From positions 1-12,146 of the forward strand of contig CAKZHN010000377.1 in assembly GCA_936924235.1 (NCBI GenBank): a stretch of 12,146 bases of DNA. Reading direction: 5' to 3'. The translations under genes and the position numbers were made by a program. Positions within the stretch are counted from its first letter, which is position 1. Each line of letters begins with the position of its first letter. Under the pieces are notes generated by a model, which was not told the DNA's origin, did no database searches, and saw nothing but the letters and a program-made list of their open reading frames with translations. This document shows, piece after piece, positions 6,807-12,146 of this stretch. The DNA comes from an uncultured Rhodoplanes sp. Lineage in GTDB: Bacteria > Pseudomonadota > Alphaproteobacteria > Rhizobiales > Xanthobacteraceae.

Positions 6807-7256
6807 ATGCATCACAAGCTTTTGCATGAAAATGACGGACAGCGAACATTCGCCGTCGTCCTCGAAACCGGCGACGAGGTGATGGAGACGCTGCAATCCT
6901 TCGTCGAGCGGCAGGGCATCACCGCGGCGCAGTTCACCGCGATCGGCGCGCTGAGCGACGTGGTGCTGATGTATTTCGACTGGCAGAAGAAGGACTATCT
7001 GCGGATTCCGGTGCGCGAGCAGGTCGAGGTCGCCTCGCTGATCGGCGACGTGGCCGAGGCGCCGTCCGGCGGTCCGGCGCTGCACATTCATCTCGTGGTC
7101 GGCAAGCGCGACGGCACCGCGATGGCCGGGCACCTGGGCGAGGCCCATGTGCGACCGACGTTGGAAGTCATTCTCACCGAGTCGCCGGCGCACCTGCGCA
7201 AGGCCAAGGACCCGCAGACCGGGCTCGCGCTCATTCATCCGCAGGCAGTGCAATGA
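6807..7256 (+). CDS. PPC domain (DUF296) protein
   Basis: A 149-residue single-domain PPC/DUF296 protein. Hallmarks are the N-terminal strand HKLLHE, the segment AIGALSDVVL (46-55), ASLIGDVA (76-83), and the C-terminal signature HIH (93-95) through GHLGEAHVRP (108-117) and LTESP (123-127). In plants this domain belongs to AT-hook DNA-binding proteins. Bacterial stand-alone versions form trimers, and the clustered histidines (His93, His95, His109) are a likely metal site; a DNA-binding role is not established for them and no AT-hook is present here. The stop overlaps the start of the ASRT-like gene by ATGA, so the two are translationally coupled and probably act together. It is divergent from the catabolic operon. 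It may be a metabolite or metal sensor or an accessory enzyme; the family is clear and the function is unknown. Confidence 0.85.
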   Translation: MHHKLLHENDGQRTFAVVLETGDEVMETLQSFVERQGITAAQFTAIGALSDVVLMYFDWQKKDYLRIPVREQVEVASLIGDVAEAPSGGPALHIHLVVGKRDGTAMAGHLGEAHVRPTLEVILTESPAHLRKAKDPQTGLALIHPQAVQ

Positions 7257-7642
7257 GCGCGGTCGGCCACAGGGTCTGGGCCATCGCGGAGGGCTATATT
7301 CCCGCCGGCGGCATGGAGGGCGACGCGAGGTTCGTCTCGCATGAGACCGCCTGCATCCTCAACACAGGCGACCGGCCCGCGCAGGTCACGCTGACGCTGT
7401 TCTTTGCCGACCGGCCGCCCGTTGGTCCCTATCGGATCACGGTTCCGGCGCGCCGCACCTTGCACATGCGCTTCAACGACCTGCGCGATCCCGAGCCGGT
7501 GCCGCGCGACACCGACTATGCGTCGCTGTTCGAGTCCGATGTGCCGATCGTCGTGCAGCACACCCGGCTCGATTCACGCAATCCGAACATCGCACTGCTC
7601 TCGACCATCGCGTTCCCGGCCGCCACCGACGGCCGAACCTGA
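7253..7642 (+). CDS. Anabaena sensory rhodopsin transducer (ASRT) family protein
   Basis: A 129-residue protein recognised as an ASRT (sensory rhodopsin transducer) homologue, nearly the same length as the Anabaena protein (about 125 residues). Shared signatures are WAIAEGYIP (9-17), SHETACILN (29-37), VGPYRITVPARRT (57-69), HMRFNDL (71-77) and VVQHTRLDSR (100-109). There is no signal peptide or membrane segment, so it is a soluble cytoplasmic protein. ASRT forms a beta-sandwich tetramer that binds a photoreceptor in Anabaena, and the wider family has been proposed to bind small molecules such as sugars. No opsin gene is visible here, so a light-signalling role is unlikely. ATGA overlap with the PPC gene and a weak AGG site 7 bases upstream point to coupled translation. 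The gene ends 10 bases from the stop of the convergent hydrolase gene. Ligand sensing for the neighbouring acid-catabolic operon is inference. Confidence 0.9.
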   Translation: MSAVGHRVWAIAEGYIPAGGMEGDARFVSHETACILNTGDRPAQVTLTLFFADRPPVGPYRITVPARRTLHMRFNDLRDPEPVPRDTDYASLFESDVPIVVQHTRLDSRNPNIALLSTIAFPAATDGRT

Positions 7643-7652
7643 CGGTCGCGGC

Positions 7653-8387
7653 TCAGGCGACCTTTGCCCTGCCCGCCTTCGGCCCGCGCAGCGCGTTCAG
7701 GATCGCGAAGGCACGCTGCATCGAGAATGCGCGTGTCGGCACGTCGTATGCGCCGGAGCTGCCCGGCATCATGTAGCTGTGCTGGATGCCGGGAAAAATG
7801 TGCAGCTCGACGTTCTTCATGCGGGCCGGCACTTTCCGGTAGGCGTCCAGCACCTCCGGCGGCGCCCGGTGATCCCGGTCTCCCCACATGATGCAGACCG
7901 GTTGCGGCACGCCCTCGAGGTCGCCGATGTAGTCCAGCATCTGCGTGGCGTGACAGGTGATGCCGGCGTCATAACCAAGCCGCTTCGGTCCCAGGATCGC
8001 GTAGGGCCCGCCGTAGCAGAATCCGAACACGGCGGCGCGGCCATTGAAGCCCGGAACGCCGCGAAGATAGGCCAGAGTGTCGGCCATATCCCGCTCGCCC
8101 TCCTTGATCCGCTGCAAGCGGGGCTGGGAACGTTCCTGGCAGCGCTTGTCGTCATGCGGCAGCGGCCCGGGCACCGTGCGCCAGAACAGATCGGGAGCCG
8201 CGGCGACAATTCCGGCCGCGGCAAACTCGTCGGCGATTTCCCGCAGGTCGGCATCCACGCCATACACCGCGCAGGCCAGCACGACAGCGGGAGTCTCGCC
8301 ATCGGTCTTCGGCAGAGCCAGATAGCAATCGAACGCACTGCCATCGGCCGAAGCGATCTTCACGTCCTTGCGCTCGATCGCGGTCAT
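7653..8387 (-). CDS. Dienelactone hydrolase family protein (alpha/beta hydrolase)
   Basis: A 244-residue cytoplasmic alpha/beta hydrolase of the dienelactone hydrolase family. The Cys-Asp-His triad is intact: nucleophile Cys124 in GFCYGG, Asp172 in the WGDRDH segment and His203 in GIQHSY, each one residue later than in Pseudomonas dienelactone hydrolase (Cys123, Asp171, His202). Family members hydrolyse dienelactones in chloroaromatic breakdown, but most relatives have other or unknown ester and lactone substrates. No other gene for aromatic ring cleavage is nearby, so the substrate is open. The start has AGGAG 6 bases upstream. The gene begins 32 bases after the nitronate monooxygenase-like gene on the same strand, so the two are probably co-transcribed. 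Confidence 0.85.
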   Translation of the reverse strand: MTAIERKDVKIASADGSAFDCYLALPKTDGETPAVVLACAVYGVDADLREIADEFAAAGIVAAAPDLFWRTVPGPLPHDDKRCQERSQPRLQRIKEGERDMADTLAYLRGVPGFNGRAAVFGFCYGGPYAILGPKRLGYDAGITCHATQMLDYIGDLEGVPQPVCIMWGDRDHRAPPEVLDAYRKVPARMKNVELHIFPGIQHSYMMPGSSGAYDVPTRAFSMQRAFAILNALRGPKAGRAKVA

Positions 8388-8419
8388 TCCCTGCTCCTGC
8401 TCTATTTTCCAGAGACCCT

Positions 8420-9394
8420 TCAGTGCATCAGACGCGACAGCTTGTGCTTCACGATGTCTTCGGCCTCGCGTGCGATCCGGGCGACGATTTCTCCGGCGCC
8501 GGGGATGTCGTGGATCAGACCGGCGTCCTGGCCCATCGACAACGGGCCTTCATCGATGTCGCCGGCTTCACGCGCCGCCCGCAGCCCGGCATGAGCCTCG
8601 GCGCGGTTCTGGCGCAACGCCCACTCCCGCCCGGCCCAGCGCTCGACGAACCTGTTGCGCCGCGAACGCGTCATGGCGCCCGGCCAGACCAGACCGGCCG
8701 CGATGTCGGGGATTTCGGAAAGCTGCGTGTCGTGGCCGTCGCTGTCGACGATCGCCCGCTTGAAGTTCGGATGCAGCGGCGACTCGACGCTGGCGAGGAA
8801 GCGCGTGCCGAGCAGAATGCCCTGGGCGCCGAGCGAAAGCGCCGCGACCAGACCGCGGCCATCGGCAAAGCCTCCGGCGGCCAGCACCGGCGTCCCGTCA
8901 ACCGCATCCACCACCATCGGAATGAGCGGCATGCTGCCCATCCAGCCGACGTGGCCACCGCCCTCGCTGCCTTGGGCGATGATGATGTCGGCTCCGGCCT
9001 TGGCGGCCCGCACCGCCTCCTTCACGGCGCCGGCCATGTAGGTGACCTTGCATCCGGCCTCATGGGCCCGATCGAAAAACGGCTTGAGCTCCTGATCGGG
9101 CCGTGCCCAGGCGAACTGCATCACCGCAGGGCGAAGCTCGAGTGCGGCAGCAAAGCTGTCTTCCCGGGTGTCGAACAGGAGGAAGTTGAGGCCGAACGGC
9201 TTGTTGGTTTCCTTGCGAGTGGCCGCGGTCCGTTCGCGGATCTGCTCCGGCGCAAGATAGTGACAGCCCATGGCACCGAGACCGCCGGCACGCGACACCG
9301 CGGCCGTCATGGCCGGCGACGAAGCCGATCCCATGCCGCCCAGCGCGATCGGATGTTCGATGTCCAACAGGTCACACACTGATGTCTTGATCAT
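8420..9394 (-). CDS. Nitronate monooxygenase-like FMN protein (2-nitropropane dioxygenase family)
   Basis: A 324-residue TIM-barrel flavoprotein of the nitronate monooxygenase / 2-nitropropane dioxygenase family, which uses FMN and O2 to oxidise alkyl nitronates. Evidence: N-terminal HPIALGGMG (14-22), the active-site segment QGSEGGGHVG (141-150) with the likely catalytic His148, and the FMN phosphate-binding stretch from AAGGFADGRG (172-181) to LLGTRFLA (194-201). Many proteins of this family annotated in alphaproteobacteria have no tested nitronate activity and may be FMN oxidoreductases of other acids or enoyl compounds, so activity is provisional. The ATG at 9394 is chosen over the upstream start at 9439 because GGGAGT lies 6 bases before it and the family begins close to this residue. 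It is the first gene of a two-gene operon with the dienelactone hydrolase family gene. Confidence 0.86.
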   Translation of the reverse strand: MIKTSVCDLLDIEHPIALGGMGSASSPAMTAAVSRAGGLGAMGCHYLAPEQIRERTAATRKETNKPFGLNFLLFDTREDSFAAALELRPAVMQFAWARPDQELKPFFDRAHEAGCKVTYMAGAVKEAVRAAKAGADIIIAQGSEGGGHVGWMGSMPLIPMVVDAVDGTPVLAAGGFADGRGLVAALSLGAQGILLGTRFLASVESPLHPNFKRAIVDSDGHDTQLSEIPDIAAGLVWPGAMTRSRRNRFVERWAGREWALRQNRAEAHAGLRAAREAGDIDEGPLSMGQDAGLIHDIPGAGEIVARIAREAEDIVKHKLSRLMH

Positions 9395-9400
9395 GCGTGT

Positions 9401-9406
9401 ACTCCC
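9401..9406 (-). promoter_or_regulatory. Shine-Dalgarno site that fixes the nitronate monooxygenase-like start
   Basis: On the minus strand GGGAGT (9406-9401) is 6 bases before the ATG at 9394. The alternative start at 9439 would add 15 residues not expected in the family. Confidence 0.7.
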
Positions 9407-9417
9407 AGCAGAGCGGT

Positions 9418-9446
9418 AGTCTGAGCCGGGAGCGATCATCGGTCAA
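9418..9446 (-). promoter_or_regulatory. Candidate sigma-70-type promoter for the monooxygenase-hydrolase operon
   Basis: On the minus strand TTGACC (9446-9441) matches five of six bases of the -35 consensus and is followed after 17 bases by CAGACT (9423-9418), which matches only three of six -10 bases. It lies 24 bases upstream of the ATG at 9394, leaving a very short leader. The spacing is ideal but the -10 is weak. The rest of 9424-9608 shows no gene and no terminator with a T-run. Confidence 0.22.
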
Positions 9447-9608
9447 AACCAAAATACTGTGCGGCGGCAGACAGAATGTCGCGATCGAAATTGTTCGAGT
9501 GGAACTATCGGCAGATAGATTTTTGCGATGACGCACGACGCGCTGCTGCGCTGCACGCTTCGGCAAACCGCAGTTCAGCCGATGCCGGCGACCGGGCACG
9601 CCGCGCCG

Positions 9609-10581
9609 CTACTTCCGCAGGCTGAACCACACGCCGCTCAGGATCAGCGCGCCGCCGAGCAGTTGAATCAGGCTCGGTCCCTCGTGCAGCCACACGAAGG
9701 ACAGCAGCGCGCTCGCGACCGGGCCGATGTAGAGCACCAGCGAGGTGCGCACCGAGCCGAAGCGGCCGCCCAGATAAGCGAAGCCCGCATAGGCCAGCAC
9801 GCCGGGCACGAGGCCCGCGAACAGGTAGGCGCCGAGGCGCGTGCAGGTTCAGGACGCTGCCGGGCGCAGCGATCGCCTCGTGAACCGCGAACGGCAGCGA
9901 GAACAGCGAGCCCACCGCGGCGAACACGCAGACCCGGGCGATGAACGACAGCTCGCGCGCGGCCCGCGATTGCAGCAGCGTGTAGCCGGACCAGCCGAGC
10001 ATCGCGATCACGACGAGGAGATCGCCCCAGACGGTGTCCGCCGACATCAGGCGCGCAGGCGCGCCGCGCAGGATGATGGTGAGCGCGCCGGCGAGCGCCA
10101 GCGCGATACCGAGGAGCTGATACCGGCTGATCGCCTCGAGCCCGGTGAGCCACGAAACAATCAGCACCACGATGGGCGACAGCGCAAAGATCAGCGCGAT
10201 GTTGATCGCGGTGGTCGAGACGCCGGCGATATAGACCGGGCCGCCGCAGACGAACATGCCGCAGAAGCCCGCCAGCACCACCAGCCAGCCGCGCGACCGC
10301 AGGAGACTGGCCTTGGCGCGGAGCTCGATCCACACGAACGGCGCGAGGCCCGCTGCGACGATCAGCCAGCGGAAGAAAGCGAGCGAGAACGGCGGAATGA
10401 CGCCCGCATTGGAGCGCGCCAGGATGATGTTGGTCACCTGGGCGACCGAGACGGCGACGAAGCCCGCGAGCGCGAGCACCACGGTCCAGCGGCTTTGGAC
10501 GGTCCTCGCGATCAACGGCCGGGGAGCCGCGGCTCTCGCCGCGGCGGCCTTTTTGCGGTTCTGCTCGATGCGGCGCAGCAC
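9609..10581 (-). pseudogene. EamA/DMT family transporter split by a one-base frameshift
   Basis: A drug/metabolite transporter (EamA, DMT superfamily) integral membrane protein whose frame is broken. The first frame runs from GTG 10581 through about 247 residues with hydrophobic segments from residue 32 on. It carries the first EamA repeat (FSLAFFRWLI at 65-74, NIALIFALSPIVVL at 127-140, QLLGIALALAGALTII at 155-170) and the start of the second. Near 9836-9843 it turns into arginine-rich nonsense. The natural continuation, with GAYLFAGLVPGVLAYAGF, GPVASALL and QLLGGALILSGVW, is in another minus-strand frame ending at TAG 9609. Removing one base from the GCGCC stretch (9836-9840) restores about 323 residues, a normal EamA length. 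This is either a true inactivating insertion or a base-call error. The GTG start lacks a good ribosome-binding site. An ATG triplet at 10635-10643 lies in a different frame, so the 5' end is also uncertain. Confidence 0.75.
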
Positions 10582-10791
10582 CGGGTCCGTGCGGCCGTTG
10601 CCGCGCCGCGCAGGGGATCAACGAAGCGCACTGCCATCATCATTTCCGCCATCGCGAATGTTGCGCGTCACAACATATGATGGCGGCAGTGCCGGGCCAA
10701 GACGTGCACACACCCGACGACGACAGGGGGCGAGGCACCCCGTTTCAACGCCCCTCCCCGCCGCCGCTGCGGCGCCGAGGCCGCACGTCGC
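10582..10791. other. Intergenic region between the transporter and the RTX protein gene
   Basis: These 210 bases show no supportable gene. On the minus strand, a 5-base hairpin CGCCG-CAG-CGGCG lies just downstream of the RTX stop, and a GGGG/CCCC pair follows around 10734-10738. Neither is followed by a T-run, so no intrinsic terminator is called. A run of three ATG codons (minus strand, 10643-10635) opens a short frame that fades into the start of the transporter. Confidence 0.4.
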
Positions 10792-12146
10792 TCAGGCCAG
10801 CAGGAAATCCGACGTGGAAAGACTGGTCACGCCGGTGAGCTTGGCAACGGCGACCGCGTCGCTGCCGCTGCCGCCCGTCGCATCCCAATAGAGCGTGGTT
10901 GCGCCCGCACCGGACTGGTCGAAAATGAAATAGCCGCCCGGTCCCGCATGCGACGCGCTTGCGGTCGAGACGGCGTTGACCACGATCGCATCCGTGCCGG
11001 CCACAAGCCCGCCGCCATAGTCGGCAACCAGGATCTCCAGAACGTCCGCGCCGTGCGTGAAATCCCTCACGTTGTCGATTCCGCTGCCCGGCGCATTGAA
11101 CTGGAACGTATCCGCGCCAGCACCGCCGAACAGCACGTCGTTGCCGCCGCCGCCGATCAGCGTGTCGTTGCCGTCGCCGCCCTTGAGCGTGTTGACCGCG
11201 TCGTTGCCGGTGATGACGTTGTCGAGCGTGTTGCCGGTGCCATTGATGGCATCATGCCCGGTCAACGTCAGGTTCTCGAGGTTCGGACGCAATGCCAGGC
11301 TCACCGAGGACTCGACCGTGTCGTTGCCTTGATCGACCCTCTCGATGATCACCACGCCGGCATTGTCGACGACATAAGTGTCGTCACCAGCCCCGCCCGC
11401 CAGCCGGTCGGCACCGCCGCCACCGTCGAGCTCGTCATTGCCGGCGCCGCCGGTGATCTGATTGGCGAACTCATTGCCGACGAGATGCAGCCCGGCTGCT
11501 CCCGCCGAGCCGTGCGCCTGCAGAGTCTCCACCTCGGAGCCCGCGGCGAGCGTGAAGTCCACGCTGGTCAGCACCTTATCGGTGCCTTGGCCAGGCAGCT
11601 CGATGACCTGGTCGGCGGAATTGTCGACGATGTAGGTGTCGTCGCCGGCGCCGCCAGCCATGATGTCCGCGCCGCCGCGGCCGTTGATGGTGTCCTCCTC
11701 TGCGGTGGGCAGGGGATTGCCTGGGACGGTGTGCGTCGCATCGATCAGATCGCCCCGGTTGGTGCCATTGATCGTAACGCCGGGCACATCGGTGACGGCC
11801 ACCGTGATGGTCTGCACGGCGCTCAGGGTGCCGTCGGTGGCCGTGACCTCGACCACATAGTTGTTGTCATGGCCGGCATCGGCCGGGACCTCGAAGTCCG
11901 ACGGAGCGATGAAGCTCAGCGCGCCGCTGTGCGGGTCGATCGAGAAGAGGCCCTGGTCGTCGCCACCGGTCAGCGTGAACAGCAACGCGTCTTGCTCGGG
12001 ATCGACGGCCGCGACAGTTGCGACCGCCGTGCTGTTCTCGGCCACGGTAAAATTGCTCGATGACGTGAAGGCTGGTGCGTCGTCGGCACCGAGGATGTTG
12101 ACGGTCACCGAGGTGAGCGTGCCGTCGGCGCTGGCGACCGAGAACG
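10792..12146 (-). CDS. Secreted cadherin/VCBS and RTX calcium-binding protein, C-terminal part
   Basis: The gene is cut at its 5' end by the window edge; about 450 C-terminal residues are visible and the frame is open to 12146. The visible part begins with the end of a VCBS-like repeat (SADGTLTS before ILGADDAP). A cadherin-like domain follows (about 12075-11788), with AENS, VDPEQD and an ATDGTL strand that are typical calcium-site residues. Next come three clusters of RTX nonapeptides, and then a C-terminal domain with DFTHGADVLEI and the terminal STSDFLLA. Such ends serve as uncleaved signals for type I (ABC-MFP-TolC) secretion, so the protein should be exported and fold on binding Ca2+ outside the cell. 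It is probably an adhesin or matrix protein; an enzymatic domain could exist upstream beyond the window. No secretion genes are in view. The annotated GTG at 12108 is an internal valine codon, not a start. Confidence 0.9.
   Translation of the reverse strand, partial: FSVASADGTLTSVTVNILGADDAPAFTSSSNFTVAENSTAVATVAAVDPEQDALLFTLTGGDDQGLFSIDPHSGALSFIAPSDFEVPADAGHDNNYVVEVTATDGTLSAVQTITVAVTDVPGVTINGTNRGDLIDATHTVPGNPLPTAEEDTINGRGGADIMAGGAGDDTYIVDNSADQVIELPGQGTDKVLTSVDFTLAAGSEVETLQAHGSAGAAGLHLVGNEFANQITGGAGNDELDGGGGADRLAGGAGDDTYVVDNAGVVIIERVDQGNDTVESSVSLALRPNLENLTLTGHDAINGTGNTLDNVITGNDAVNTLKGGDGNDTLIGGGGNDVLFGGAGADTFQFNAPGSGIDNVRDFTHGADVLEILVADYGGGLVAGTDAIVVNAVSTASASHAGPGGYFIFDQSGAGATTLYWDATGGSGSDAVAVAKLTGVTSLSTSDFLLA
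11104..11682 (-). repeat. RTX (GGxGxDxxx) repeat clusters in about 90-residue modules
   Basis: Three clusters of glycine-aspartate nonapeptides lie at about 11682-11620, 11451-11362 and 11214-11104, for example GGAGDDTY, GGAGNDELD and GGDGNDTLI. The first two are followed by the same spacer design: TY(I/V)VDN, then G(T/N)D(K/T)V with a (T/S)SV strand, then an E-x-L strand and a GN-x-x-x-N-x-I turn. This indicates duplication of a module of roughly 85-90 residues. Each cluster should form a Ca2+-binding parallel beta-roll. Confidence 0.85.

Noticed and set aside
6693..7253. 186-codon minus-strand open frame
   Set aside because: It is antisense to the PPC protein gene, which has clear family motifs, a ribosome-binding site and an ATGA junction.
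4857..7256. 799-codon plus-strand open frame
   Set aside because: Most of it is antisense to the ThDP enzyme gene and its translation is Arg/His/Asp-rich without domains. Only the final 149 codons (from 6807), the PPC protein, are real.
9841..10680. 279-codon plus-strand open frame
   Set aside because: It is antisense to the EamA transporter and extremely Arg/Asp/Gln-rich, without a plausible fold.
10734..10790. Possible intrinsic terminator after the RTX gene
   Set aside because: The GC-rich hairpins are short (4-5 base pairs) and no T-run follows on the minus strand.
10948..12063. 371-codon plus-strand open frame
   Set aside because: It is antisense to the RTX repeats; its apparent repetitiveness reflects the repeats on the other strand.

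Overview
The window is GC-rich and densely packed, with genes on both strands, short Shine-Dalgarno-led spacings and several 4-base ATGA overlaps. Codon use is strongly GC3-biased, which is why long antisense shadow frames are common. This and the protein types suggest a soil or plant-associated alphaproteobacterium, probably Hyphomicrobiales. That placement is inference from composition and protein character, not from a marker gene. No rRNA, tRNA, CRISPR array, insertion sequence or transposase was seen.

Left part (1-791, + strand): a leader with two inverted repeats, then a secreted cupin-fold protein. Its stop codon overlaps the stop of the convergent operon.

Central catabolic operon (6632 down to 788, - strand): a PoxB-like ThDP enzyme, an enolase-superfamily protein of the mandelate racemase subgroup with the complete racemase catalytic set, and a 991-residue FAD plus Fe-S 2-hydroxyacid dehydrogenase of the YdiJ/GlcD-GlpC type. 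Spacings are 20 bases and a 4-base overlap, so co-transcription is very likely. The order (ThDP enzyme, racemase-like enzyme, hydroxyacid dehydrogenase) matches the Pseudomonas mandelate operon mdlC-mdlA-mdlB, but the dehydrogenase is from an unrelated family and the ThDP enzyme resembles pyruvate:quinone oxidoreductase more than benzoylformate decarboxylase. A pathway converting an unknown 2-hydroxy or sugar acid to a 2-oxo acid, followed by decarboxylation with electrons passed to quinone, is the simplest reading.

Divergent pair (6807-7642, + strand): a PPC/DUF296 protein translationally coupled through an ATGA overlap to a clear homologue of the Anabaena sensory rhodopsin transducer (ASRT). 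No rhodopsin is present. The pair shares a 174-base intergenic region with the catabolic operon, and that region holds inverted repeats, so a ligand-sensing or regulatory link is plausible but unproven. This is the most interesting part of the window.

Second - strand operon (9394 down to 7653): a nitronate monooxygenase-like FMN protein followed by a dienelactone hydrolase family protein with an intact Cys-Asp-His triad.

Right part (12146 down to 9609, - strand): the C-terminal 450 residues of a secreted cadherin/RTX calcium-binding protein, running off the window, and an EamA/DMT family membrane transporter split by a one-base frameshift near 9836-9843.
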